This document shows positions 34,240 through 44,102 of a stretch of DNA of 64,000 nucleotides, piece after piece. This stretch comes from Nymphaea colorata. Lineage: Eukaryota > Streptophyta > Magnoliopsida > Nymphaeales > Nymphaeaceae. Position numbers and translations under genes: made by a program. How positions within the stretch are numbered: the stretch's first letter is position 1; the number at the start of each line of letters is the position of its first letter. The notes beneath the pieces were generated by a model, which saw only the letters and a list, made by a program, of their open reading frames with translations, did no database searches and had not been told where the DNA came from. The stretch covers positions 1,253,143 through 1,317,142 of the forward strand of contig NC_045138.2 of the NCBI RefSeq assembly GCF_008831285.2, given 5' to 3'.

Positions 34240-34625
34240 CATTGAATCGGCCTTAAAATGGCCCTAAATTGGCCTGAACTGGTTTAAAAATTGAACGAAC
34301 CGTACAAAATTAAACCGTATCGATTCCAAAACCCACTGAACCGGTTTGAAAATAGCTAGAATCGGTTCAAAAATTGAATGAACCGGTCTGAAAAGCCCTG
34401 AATCAGTTTGAAAACTGAATGAACGGTTCCAAAACTGAATGTACCGGTCTGAAAAGCCCTGAATCGGTTTGAAAATCAACTGAATCAGTTTTGAAAATCA
34501 ACTGAACCGGTCTAGAAAACAACTGAACCGGTTTGAAAATGGTCTGAATCGGTTCTAAAAGGTGCGAACCGGTTATAAATCAAACTGAATCGGTTCTAAA
34601 CTTAATGAACCGGTTCTGTTTCAAA
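34240..34625. repeat. Degenerate minisatellite of GAACCGGTTTGAAAA units
   Basis: Units of roughly 18-36 bases repeat CTGAACCGGTCTGAAAA, CTGAATCGGTTTGAAAA and variants about 15 times. A minus-strand frame (34264-34479) is Phe-rich and only reflects the repeat. A 27-base AAGCCCTGAATC-containing higher-order unit recurs near 34391 and 34451. Confidence 0.8.
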
Positions 34626-34719
34626 ACAAACCGTATGGATACGGGTCGGGTCGGACCGGACCCGGTCAGAAAAACTTTAAGCGGGCGGAAGCCGGCGGCA
34701 TTTTTTTTAAAAAGTTTGC

Positions 34720-34965
34720 GAATTAGATCTGGCAATATGTTTTGACATGAAAGCAATATACTATAAAATCAGATTAAACTATATCCTTCAATGCATCAGT
34801 TCTTACCAAATGAGATAAACCAGGATACCCAATAGCACATAATTTTTTGTATATCCCTTCTCCTGCCAGGTGTATATTGAAAATACAAAAAATGGAGAGT
34901 AATTGTTCACAAGCGTCTGAATCCTTTCAGGTGAGCGGGATCCTTATCATTTAGCTGCCAGAATA
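34720..34965. repeat. Segment matching 45845-46135
   Basis: Shares GTTTGCGAATTAGATCTGGC, GATTAAACTA, TGCCAGGTGTATAT and GAATCCTTTCAG-like blocks with 45845-46135 in the same orientation. Both copies lie next to F-box relics, so they were probably duplicated with that gene. Confidence 0.8.
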
Positions 34966-35243
34966 TGGACCCTGGCTTGGGCCCCGACCTGATGCTTCAG
35001 CCTGGGTCGGCCCGGCCAGGGTCGATCCACCCCGATAATATTTAAATTTTTTTTATTATTTGTAATTTAAAAATATATATTTCACTATTAAAAAAATATT
35101 TTATAATTAAAAAAATATTTTTTTATTATCAAACGGGACGGGCCGGGACGGGCCGGGTCGGGCACGGGCCCGAGTTTCGACTATCGGGCTGGGCCCGGGC
35201 CCCGATCATCCCGGTAATATTTAAAAAATATTTTTTTATTATC

Positions 35244-35476
35244 AAGCCCGGGCCTTCGAGATCCATCCACAATGGGGCTCGTTTGAGCACCCATCTACCC
35301 CTTGCAGCTTTACGCAACATCGGGCCCGAGTTTCGACTATCGGGCTGGGCCTGAGCCACGGTCAGCTCGGTAATATTTAAAAAATAATTTTTTATTATCA
35401 AGCCCGGGCCTTCGAGATCCATCCACAATGGGGCTCGTTTGAGCACCCATCTATCCCTTGCAGCTTTACGCAACAT
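35244..35476. repeat. 156-bp tandem duplication containing an F-box piece
   Basis: AAGCCCGGGCCTTCGAGATC starts at 35244 and again at 35400. The shared part includes about 75 bases of F-box exon 1 (minus strand, RKAARGRWVLKRAPLW) and GGGCC repeat. The second copy runs on into the rest of the F-box exon. Confidence 0.85.
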
Positions 35477-35860
35477 CATGCACCTGCGCACCCCATTTGA
35501 ATCAAACCCTTTAGATAATCCATGCACATGCTTGAAAGTTGAATCTGTAGGAAATGACAGAAAATTTACGTGGGCTTTATGTTGGCAAGATCAGGAACGG
35601 ACAACGTGGTCAGCGACGAAGAAACAATGCGGGCTACGATCTCTACAACGACTTCCCCTACAAGAACATCAAGAGTCACTGGTCTCTTCATGGCACCCTT
35701 CCTCATGATCTTGCCCATGGTGCTCCTCTTCATCTTTCCTACTAAATTCTTTAAATTCGTAAGAACCAGTTTCTCTCTTTCTCTCCCTTCTATATTTATG
35801 AAGAGGTAGTTTCTTCGGTTAGGAAGTATTGTGAAAGCGTGCATAAATAGGCAGGTCCCA
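35400..35860 (-). pseudogene. F-box gene relic, exon 1 and 5' leader
   Basis: Minus strand: leader (AACTGGTTCTTACG, near 35760), then MGKIMRKGAMKRPVTLDVL and GEVVVEIVARIVSSS (F-box), then SVPDLANIK near 35580. The tail runs to about 35400 with RKAARDRWVLKRAPLW. The exon matches those at 5.4 and 44.9 kb. No second exon follows. Its leader shows that the 3' end of the DUF4408 frame at 5.3 kb is F-box leader sequence. Confidence 0.65.
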
Positions 35861-36240
35861 GCCCGTTTGATAATAAAAAAATAATTTTTATATTATAAAA
35901 TAAATTTTTAAACAGTAAAATACATATTATCAAATTAAAAATAAATAAAAAATTATTTTTTAAATATTATTGGGCTGACCCAGGTGCAGACCCAGCCTGA
36001 TAGCTGAAACCCAGGCCCGAGCTCGGGCTTGATAATAAAAAAATGTTTTATAAATTATAAAATAATTTTTTTAATAGTACAATACAAATTATTAAATAGA
36101 AAAATAATAAAAAATTTATTATTAAAAAATTACTAGGCTGATCGAAGCCCGAGCCCGGCACGATAGTCGAAAACCTGGGCTCAAGCCCGACCCGGCTCGA
36201 CCCATTTGATAGTAAAAAAATATTTTTAAATTATAAAATA

Positions 36241-36832
36241 ATTCTCTCCTAGTGAGCGTTCCGTTGATTCTCTTCTGCATCTCTTGCTTCTTCCTTAAGG
36301 AATTCTCCTTTTGGTTTTCTTTCATGTGTTCATGTTTTTTCTTTCAACCTAAATCGTTGGCTGGCTCTTCCGGTGAACTTCTCTTTTCTTTTGATCGCAA
36401 CAAAAAATAGCGTTAGACGAAGAAGGAAACGCGCGCCAAAAGATGGGTGCTCCTGTTTATAGTATCCGTTCTTTTAAATAGTTGCCGGAAAGTACTGATC
36501 CTAAAAAGGTTTTGGTAGCGCTGTCTTTTGGGATGATCAGATGCTGCTTATGAAGAGGAAAACTACAAGCTTTTTAGTCGCGTTCAGATCTGCTCACTTG
36601 GGAGTCGCATGTTCACATTTCACACTGTTTCGGTAGGCCAACTGTCGTCTACGTACCAAGATATGAAAAACATACAAAACAGAGTTACACAAGTCAAATC
36701 GGTCTTTTTAATTGATTTCATGTATTTTATCACTCCTTCAGTTATGCAACTAATTGTTATGTTTTTTAAATCACCTCTCATTTAAGTTGCTTCTTTTCCA
36801 TGCATTTGGATTACTTGTCAACTAGGGGTGGG
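36241..36832. other. Intergenic stretch, no gene recognised
   Basis: No domain or element border is recognised. Confidence 0.45.
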
Positions 36833-36878
36833 CATCGGGCCGGGCCGGGCCGGGTGCTTGAGAAAAGGGAGATGGGAA

Positions 36879-37143
36879 TGGATCTGGAAGTCGGTGACGC
36901 ACGCGAGGAGGCTTGCCTCGACGAAAAGGACGACATTCCAGATGGTCAGCACCGGCTGAGCCAATGAGCCCCCCGCTTCACCCTGAGTATTTCGGGAATG
37001 CCATCCAGAGCAACGCGATGGCCGCAGAGGTGGGTGATCTCCTCAAGCGGGAGATTGGGTGGGCAGCAGGGCTGATCCACCGCGGGGTGGTGGCGCACGG
37101 AGACGGGACTATCAGGGGGATGGTAGACGAATGGGAGAACGGA
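36879..37143 (+). pseudogene. BAHD (HXXXD-type) acyltransferase fragment, frameshifted
   Basis: BAHD enzymes transfer acyl groups from CoA esters to plant metabolites. The first frame reads WIWKSVTHARRLASTKRTTF (to about 36948). After a frame break the next reads SPPLHPEYFGNAI, then GDLLKREIGWAAGLIHRGV and RGMVDEW. The order and spacing match the central part of hydroxycinnamoyltransferase-like members. The HXXXD and DFGWG motifs are outside the fragment. It is GC-rich compared with its surroundings and is cut off by purine-rich satellite. Confidence 0.7.
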
Positions 37144-37268
37144 GAAGGCGCCGCGGGAAGGGAGAGGGGGAGGAGGAGGGAGAGGGAGACGGGAAGGGAG
37201 AGGGGGAGAGGAGGAGGGAGAGGGAGACGGGAAGGGAGGGGAGAGGGGGAGCGGGTAGGGAGAGGGAA
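37143..37268. repeat. Purine-rich satellite (GGGAGA-type units)
   Basis: AGGGAGAGGGGGAGGAGG and GGGAGACGGGAAGGGAG units repeat. It is the strand complement in style of the satellite at 31.1-31.35 kb. Confidence 0.8.
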
Positions 37269-37269
37269 C

Positions 37270-37456
37270 CAGGGGCGTAGCCAGGATTTTTTTTAGGGTC
37301 GGGCCAAGACGATTTGCGGGCCGGGTCAAGAGGAGTGACGAGGAGCGACCGGTCGGGTCAAACTAAAAAAATTTGATTTTTTCAATGTAAAAAAAAAAAA
37401 AAATCCTGGGCTCACCCGGGCCATGGCCCGGGCGGCCCCCCCTCCCTCCGCCCCTG
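37270..37456. mobile_element. Nested hAT-like MITE
   Basis: It starts CAGGGGCGTAGCCAGG and ends CCTCCGCCCCTG. The 8-base ends CAGGGGCG are perfect inverses, and the interior includes a long poly-A. It lies within the BAHD-carrying element. No clean target duplication was found. Confidence 0.6.
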
Positions 37457-37494
37457 TGGATAACCCTAGAGGCCCGACCCGATGCTCACGCTTA

Positions 37495-38299
37495 CTTCTT
37501 TGGGGTACTTTTTTTTCCTTCATTTTACTTACTCCTCAAGCAAACTCTTGACATTTCCGTTAGATCAAAGGCATTGAGGGGAAGACTCAAGAAGTCCACC
37601 ACCTTTGAAAACAAAACTTCTAAGTTTCAACAACAATTAATACACAGTGACGCCAATTGTATGAACTCACCATTATATATTAAACAATGAAAGTCGACCG
37701 AGTCAATTACTTAAAATGATATATTTCCTCATAGAAATGGACCAAGAATCGAACCATTTCTCGCCGTGAACAACCTCAACCGCACGTCCATGTACAAATT
37801 TATGCAAAGTCCATTGACTCACCAACTAATTGTGGTGATTTGTTCAGATCATGTTCATGGAGATAGCAAGTTGTGTGCGCTGCTGGGTGCACGCAACAAG
37901 CATACGCCAAAAGGAAAAGGAGGGTATTTTTGAAATTGTTGATAAAAAGGGTCCTTTTGGAACTTTCCCTTTTTGGGATTTTCTTTTCCATCTTTACAAA
38001 AAATATTTTTTTTTTGTAAAAAACGTGAGCATTTTTGTTAATAACCATACTAGCACACAAAATCTCATACGGTCTATATAACCAGGTTCGGTTCATAAAT
38101 ATGGCTTTTGACGTATCTTCGTGCTTGATGTTTATATGATGTAGAAAATTTTTTCTTAATAAAATGGTTGGAGGCCTATTCTTTGGCAGGGTTGTGAAAT
38201 CGTCACCTTTCATTTGGTAGTGAGGGTGTTTTGGTCATTTTCAGCCTTTAATTAGTAGCCCTTGTGACGATCATTCCCAAGACACTCCTCTCATCATCT
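37495..38299. other. Intergenic stretch with a repeat shared with 42.3-42.5 kb
   Basis: Short blocks (ATATATTAAACAATGA, GTGAATTAG/GTGATTTGTTCAGATCATG) recur at 42300-42530, so a diverged dispersed repeat covers about 37630-37870. No gene is recognised. Confidence 0.45.
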
Positions 38300-38520
38300 T
38301 TAAGGGTGCGTTTGATGCACAGGAAGAATTTAACGTGGTAAATTTACCACGGTAAATTTTTTTGAAAAAAAAAGAATGAAATTTAATCCTCCTTCGATTT
38401 GAGGTCATGTTTTGATGCACAAGAAGAATTTAACATGATAAATTTAACCATGTTTGATGCACAAAAAAAGATTTAATCTAATAAATTTAACCATGCTTGA
38501 TGCACATGATAGAAAAATTA
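38300..38520. repeat. Degenerate tandem array of TGATGCACA(A)GAAGAATTTAA units
   Basis: GTTTGATGCACAGGAAG, TTTTGATGCACAAGAAG, GTTTGATGCACAAAAAA and GCTTGATGCACATG occur at spacings of about 50-90 bases. Each is followed by AATTTAAC and ATAAATTTA. The first unit also contains a perfect palindrome, AATTTACCACGGTAAATT. Confidence 0.75.
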
Positions 38521-38699
38521 AGGAATTTTTTTTCAGACCTACAATAAGTTGTTTCAGGTAGAAGAGTCTATAGTTTTGAGTTGTGCACGAAGTATATTAA
38601 AAAAAGATGCTTCAAAATGATGAGTTTTCGCTGAATAGGCTGAAAAGATGCTTCAAAATAACGAGTTTTGGCTGAATATGTTCTTCCTATTACATTAAA

Positions 38700-39419
38700 A
38701 ATAAAAAAATAAATGAATGTTGTTCCATGACAAAGAACGAACCCCTGTACAGACTCGACTAGATGATTCGTATACTTCCATTACATCAATTTCTTCTCCT
38801 CCACCACCCCCCCCCCCCCCCCTTTCCTTTCATGTTGCTTCTTGGTTACATGTTTTTGCTATTTTCGTTTGTTTGTATCTTCGTATGGGCTTCTTCTCCA
38901 AGCCTGCTTGACAGTTTACATAGCTATGCCGGACGGAGTCTGGCGCAGACAGGCGGTGAACAGAACCGGGATCAGCCGATAGGCACCCGCTTCCCCAATC
39001 TTCATCTGGAATTGGGATTTCGCCCTCCTTGTTGATCATTCATTTCAATGATTTCCCCTTGTTTTCATTTTCATTTAGTTGTTTAATCTGTTATGATTGA
39101 TTTGGGGATTTTGGTGTAATCTATCGAATCTGTCCAAGGGAGCCGCTAACGCAGCTTGTTACCAGGTTCTACCGCAAACCAGCGGCGAAGGAATCATCTC
39201 AGGTGCTTGCTATCTACAGTCGCCTTCCTGAATGTGTTGAGGATCGCTGGACGCGATTACAGCGCAATCGGAGCTGCTGTGAGTTAACGCCAAGATTCCA
39301 AAGCTCCGCCTGAACCTGAAAAGACCCTGGAACAGGGGAATCACATCCTGCCGGCGACAGACGTGAGAAATGGAGACAACGGTGAGAGCGGCGACGGCAT
39401 CAATCGATGGGATTTAGAT
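38700..39419. other. Unidentified stretch with poly-C tract and a GC-richer part
   Basis: A poly-C run lies near 38807-38822. From 38930 to 39410 the DNA is GC-richer and leader-like, with short frames only. No domain is recognised. Confidence 0.4.
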
Positions 39420-39710
39420 ATATACTCTTAATCATACCCGTCCGTTTTTTGAGATAGTCACATATTCGAATTCAAATTCAGATTTAAATAAGGATAAAAA
39501 AAATTTATATCCAAATCCAAAATGTGATTTGACAGTGCGAATCTGATTTTTATATTTTGAACTGAATTTTGCTAATCTTCAAAATGTCAAGCATTAAACA
39601 TATGATATTTGTCTAAAAAGAAATTTGATCCGAATATGTATTTAAATCAAATCCAATATTTATGTATATCTGAATCCAAATCTGATCGAATGTCATTTTT
39701 ATAGAAGTGT
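39420..39710. repeat. Relative of the GAATCCGAAT-rich element at 8.4-8.9 kb
   Basis: It contains ATTCGAATTCAAATTCAG, CAAATCCAAAATG and CTGAATCCAAATCTGATC motifs in the same order as the element at 8433-8866, without recognisable terminal repeats. Confidence 0.55.
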
Positions 39711-40038
39711 GAAATCACCAAAATACCCTCAATCAAATAAAAAAGCAACTTTCTATAAGGTCAAAAAAAAATTGTCAACAAAGAAAAAAATGTTCTAAAA
39801 TGCCGATTACTTTATAAAAATTTTCACAACGTCTCGCTTACATGGGTGTGCCGCCTCACCTGGTTAGCGCCTGCCTGGTAGGGATCCGGTCAATGTGGAA
39901 GTGGCCGAAAATTGAAGGGGAAGGAGCATGGATCTTTCCAAGCTGTAGCGATCACTGACTCACGTCATTAATTTAATAAGGTCAAGGACTCCGTCAGTCG
40001 TCTGCCTGAAAACATCGATCCACAGGTCTTTGTGATCA

Positions 40039-40044
40039 TTGACT
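40039..40044 (+). promoter_or_regulatory. W-box-like motif before the chitinase TATA box
   Basis: TTGACT is a core WRKY-factor site, common in promoters of defence genes. It is 8 bases before the TATA box. The paralogous promoter at 31.55 kb has CTGACT, so the motif is not conserved between the two copies. ACGTCA, another stress-type motif, lies near 39962. Confidence 0.35.
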
Positions 40045-40051
40045 TGGTGCT

Positions 40052-40060
40052 TATAAAATA
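40052..40060 (+). promoter_or_regulatory. TATA box of the chitinase gene
   Basis: TATAAAATA lies 56 bases before the ATG, which would give a short leader of about 30 bases. The same box and flanks are kept in the 5' fragment at 31.55 kb. Confidence 0.65.
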
Positions 40061-40115
40061 CCAGATAGAATGCACAAAGCTGGACATAACAAGAGGAGTG
40101 ATCATAATCAGAATC

Positions 40116-41420
40116 ATGGAGAGCTACACACAGTTTCTTGGGTTTGTTCTCGTCGCTCTTGTCCTGGAAGTGGGCTTGGCTCAGGACACTCCAAGGACGA
40201 TTGTCACTTCAGATTTCTTCAATACCCTCCTTTTCTCAAGATGGTAGTTGTGAGGGAAAAGGCTTCTACAACTATGATTCGTTCATATCCGCCGCTGAAA
40301 GTTATGGCGGCTTCGGCACCACCGGCCGGCGGCACCGACGTTCAAAAGAGGGAGCTAGCTGCTTTCCTTGCTAATGCCATGCATGAAACAGGAAGTATGT
40401 CAGCAACTAGCTCACTTATGTGGCAGTAATCAACTATGCAGAATTTTTTCTCACTTTGCATTTTAAATTACAGAAGCAGTTGGTACTCATGAAGTGAAAG
40501 TCTTTAATATGTTTCTTTGACAATATGAAAACTGTAGGCTTCTGCAAGATAAGCGAAACAGATGATCGTTCCGACCACTGTAATCAAAACTACCCGCAAT
40601 ATCCTTGTGCTCCAGGCAAAAGTTACTATGGCAGAGGACCGTTGCAGCTATCATGGTAACAATCATTTACATTTTAATTTCTCATACGTTTAGATATGCA
40701 TGATTTCCTAGCTTCATTTTGGCCTTATCACTGGTGCTCCCTTCCACCCACCCCCCAAACCCAAATTTCCTTCTCAAAAAGACGACTGTGCTTCTTTTTT
40801 TTATTTATCATTTTCCTTGAGATCTAATTAAAACAAGAATTAAGTTTGAAAGAAATTAAATTTTCATGGGTGTTAATCCCTTGAAACCATAAACCATGGT
40901 AACCGAAATTAAGAGAAATTGAGCCGACAATCATATGACCTTTTTATTTCTTTGTATAAAATGCCACCAAAACAACCACATTGAAAATCTCTCATTTTCT
41001 TTCTCTAGATATCTCTCTTACTTTTACGGATACACACACAGGAACTTCAACTATGTTGCAGCAGGGCAGGCCATTGGCTTCGACGGCTTGAACAACCCGG
41101 AGATCGTGGCTCAGGATAAAGACATATCTTTCAAGACAGCAGTGTGGTTTTGGATGTCCAACAGCAACTGCCACCAAGGGATCACCACAGACGGCGGCTT
41201 TGGCTCCACCATCAGAGCCATTAACAGTGGTGAGTGCAGTGGAGGAGCTCCGGACAAGGTGCAGTCCAGGGTCAACTTCTACCAGCGGTTCTGCCAGCAG
41301 TTTGGCGTAGACCCAGGCCAGAACGTCTACTGCTACATTAATTCCGCCACCAATGCCCTCCTAATTCCGCCATACTATTGCAGACATGTACTAGATATAA
41401 GCATGTTCTCATTTAAATAA
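40116..41420 (+). pseudogene. GH19 class IV-like endochitinase without chitin-binding domain, two frame breaks in exon 1
   Basis: Chitinases hydrolyse chitin of fungal walls and are secreted defence proteins. Exon 1 is 40116-40394: signal peptide MESYTQFLGFVLVALVLEVG, VTSDFFNTLL, a +1 break in TTTT near 40230, YNYDSFISAAESYGGFG, a +1 break in CCGGCCGGCGG near 40325, then AMHETG with the catalytic Glu. Exon 2 is 40538-40655 (ISETDD with the second acid; YYGRGPLQLSW). Exon 3 is 41042-41420 ([22 protein letters not shown]). Splice sites GT/AG are intact. The last exon reads 24 codons past the usual C-terminal Cys, which suggests a lost stop. Both breaks could be sequence errors, in which case this would be a working gene. 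Confidence 0.85.
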
Positions 41421-41460
41421 AATGATATTAAGATCAACTGAGTGAAAGTTTCCTGCATCT

Positions 41461-41608
41461 CTCTCTCTCTCTCTCTTACATATGTGGTTTAGTGAAAGCC
41501 TCTATCTGTGAGTTCTCTCTCCTACATATGTGGTTTAGTGAAAACCTCAATTTGTGAGCTTGGTTGATCTTTTTAACCACGGTTAATTGTGCCACATTTA
41601 TGATCCGG

Positions 41609-41639
<31 letters not shown>

Positions 41640-41640
41640 G
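41461..41640. repeat. CT/CA microsatellites and a 44-bp tandem duplication
   Basis: CTACATATGTGGTTTAGTGA starts near 41477 and near 41521. CT runs lie at about 41458-41475 and 41610-41626, then (CA)n to 41639. Confidence 0.85.
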
Positions 41641-42990
41641 TTCTGGAGGATGTCCACAGTGCACAAATATCATCATTAACAGTTTATGCTGCTTTACTTT
41701 CATTCTCTGTGAAACTTTCGACTGATTTCCATCAACACCTATGTGAAAACGGCAAAACCAATTAATTTGCTGACCTTCGCCGCGCAGGATATGAGGCATA
41801 TTTAATGTCAGAACGAGGCTTAAAGAGTAGATAGGATATTTTGATAAGTTTTAAAAAAGAAATGTTTTTTACAGTGTTTTTACTTTTTATATGTCTACTT
41901 TTGTCATTGCAGAAAGTTTTTCTCTTTAGTGTGAACTGAAGTTATTTTAGTCATTAACCATGTTACCCACGAAATTCCATGCACCAATATAGCGCATATA
42001 ATCATGTCCAATTTAACATGCACCAATTAGTTGTGGCATTTTCCTTCTTTAATTTTTTGAAATGAATCCATCCTTACGAGGGACCCAAGTCAGTTTCCGC
42101 ACCAGATATGGCAGTGAATTGCATGCGCTAAGGTGGTGCACACAACAAATAAAACGTGGGGGGAGTTTTAGAGATTTAAAAAAAAAAATGCCTTTTTTTA
42201 CATTTAAGTTTTTTCACTATTTTTTTGTCCTTACAGGGGTTTCCCTCTTTACTAATCAAGGGCATCCTTGTCATTATTCTAGTGCACAATTCAACCAGAC
42301 ATTGGTATCAAGGAATAATGTGCAATCATATATTAAACAATGACTATACAAGTCAATTAAGTTGAGATAATTTTCGTTCAAATCCAAACATTATATTGCA
42401 TTCTCATTCTCTGAACAAATGCGGCCAAGACTTTGAACAACCTGAACTCTTGAGTCCATTTACAAATGCAAGTCTATGGACTTATGAATTTGCGGTGAAT
42501 TAGTTAGATTATGTTCACGGATCTATGCATGGCACTTAAAGACACATTAAATCATTAATTATCTATTCATCGCACTTGAAGTTTATACACGCACAAGCAA
42601 ATGAATGGTAGTTCTTGAGAGGTGAAGCCATCCCCTCTCCCCATTCCCCAACACCACCCTCCCCATACCCCTCCCCCCCCCCCCCAAAAAAAAAAAAAAC
42701 TTCAGCCCGTGAGGTTTATAGTTGTTTTCAGATTTGGGTGGTCTACTGCACACCCTTCAACTTATTATTGTACTCAAAGAATCACGTAGTGACAACTTCA
42801 TGGTTTCTGTTCAATGTTTGATTGGTATAAGCACTAAAACACAAAGGCACTGAGATAATGTGATTGGAACACATAGGCCACACCACTGATTAATGCTGTT
42901 GTAATAGGAATGCGGGTATTCTACATTATTCTCAGACAATCTCAAAAAATTGGTTTTCTAAAGAAAAATTTGCTTCGAGGAACTTGGTGA
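41641..42990. other. Intergenic stretch with a dispersed repeat piece
   Basis: 42300-42530 shares blocks with 37630-37870. C-run and A-run homopolymers lie near 42668-42701. No gene is recognised. Confidence 0.45.
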
Positions 42991-42999
42991 TACCTTGAA

Positions 43000-43477
43000 G
43001 AGGCTGAAAATGTAAGATCATTTGGTGGGCCGGCATATGTGTATAAGGAATTTCAGACATTATGGCTGTCTTATGGTAAATATCCGCTTAAGTGATTGCG
43101 TTTTGGGATATTACGTCATTTATATGGTACAGGGTAATTTTGAAATGTATAGATACCTGTTTGTAATTACGGACTCTTTGATGGGTTGAATCTGTAATTG
43201 CCCTTAATATAAAATAGTAGTGGTCCCATGGGTCATGCAAATGGTTGCTTGAGACGTTGGTTTCTAGGGTTTTCTCTTCCCTATCTGAGAGAGACCTCAC
43301 GCGCACCACACGTACCTTGGAAGACCCTGCTGTGATCTTCCTATGCACCAGTTCAGATAGATTCAAGTACGCTTCCGCTACAGTTAAGTTTATTTTGTTT
43401 AATTCAATGATTTAGCATGAGCATGATCGTGTTTAGGGCATATCATTTTGTGTATGCATGTGGGAGAAATCCCAACA
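43000..43477 (+). repeat. Copia-type 5' LTR, left border uncertain
   Basis: The sequence ends CCCAACA directly before a primer binding site and has the look of an R-U5 region (GGTTTTCTCTTCCCTATCTG). The expected left end TGTTGGG was not found, so the LTR is truncated or diverged on that side. Confidence 0.6.
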
Positions 43478-43478
43478 A

Positions 43479-43491
43479 TTGGTATCAGAGC
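43479..43491 (+). promoter_or_regulatory. Primer binding site (initiator tRNA-Met type)
   Basis: TTGGTATCAGAGC matches the usual plant Copia primer site exactly, two bases after the LTR end. Confidence 0.85.
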
Positions 43492-44102
43492 CCATGTTCT
43501 TTGTCAAATCATTGATTTTTTGGATGATTTTGTTTGTCTCCCCTTTCAGATGTTCCCTTTCTTCAGTTGCAAGTATTGTTTTCAAAAAAAAAAAAAAAAA
43601 AAATCTGGAAAGGGGGCGACGGCCTCCATCGTGTGGGCGATGGAAGCCGTCGGCTTCCGTCGCAACCGGACAAAGGGACAAAGGGAGGAGAAACGGCCGG
43701 ATTTGGCCATTAAGGCGGGATGGGTGGGCAGCGACCGCTGGCTTCAGGCGACGGCCGGCTGCTTGCTTGCCGTGCGCCCTGCCTTCGATTTCTGAAAGGA
43801 ACGGGCAGTGAGAGACAATGGCGGGAGAAAAGGGTTTCACCCACCTCCGTCCGGCCACGTCCAGCCTCGCGGGGGAGTTCACCGCCGTGGGACGGCGCCG
43901 TGCGACGCACTGGTGCCCACCCACAGCCTGCCAGTGGCTTTCTGGCCACCGTTTTCAGCGCCCAAAACCAGAAAGGGGCAGAAATAAAAAAAAGGGTAGA
44001 AAACTGGCCGATTCCGGTCGGTTTACGGTGGGAGACGGCCGGCCATCACGGCGGGTGGCCAGTGGAAGGCCACCGTCTGCCTGTCGTTCGGCAACCGCCG
44101 GC
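43492..44102 (+). other. GC-rich Copia leader, cut off by the F-box relic
   Basis: GC-rich DNA with GGCCGG and CGACGGCC motifs follows the primer site. Long frames on both strands (for example 43720-44259 and 43433-43924) lack any domain and overlap each other. No gag is reached: F-box exon 2 sequence starts near 44103. Confidence 0.55.

Larger units (their letters stand above)
34966..36240. repeat. GGGCC/GCCCGGG repeat block with embedded F-box pieces
   Basis: Alternating GC-rich motifs (GGGCCCGAG, GACCCGGC) and AT-rich spacers (TAATATTTAAAAAATA) occur at about 34970-35245, 35320-35400 and 35850-36240. Similar DNA lies at 36833-36870, 58459-58855, 59393-59690 and 60640-60720. It looks like a family of non-autonomous elements, but clean ends are not visible here. 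Confidence 0.6.
36833..37494. mobile_element. Terminal-inverted-repeat element carrying a BAHD gene fragment
   Basis: It starts TAGGGGTGGGCATCGGGCC and ends with the inverse GGCCCGACCCGATGCTCACG-C-TTA. Inside lie, in order, a GGGCCGGG run, a BAHD acyltransferase fragment, a purine-rich satellite and a nested smaller element. Ends like these are hAT-like. No 8-bp target duplication is clear. Capture of a host gene fragment is an inference from the position. Confidence 0.55.

Noticed and set aside
34240-34625. CRISPR-like array
   Set aside because: Units are degenerate with no constant spacer length, and the window is plant nuclear DNA.
37059-37280. Arg/Glu-rich frames over the purine satellite
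   Set aside because: Low-complexity translation of GGGAGA units downstream of the BAHD fragment.
36833-37494. An 8-bp hAT target duplication at the BAHD-carrying element
   Set aside because: The flanking 8 bases (TTGTCAAC and CTTCTTTG) do not match, so the superfamily call stays tentative.
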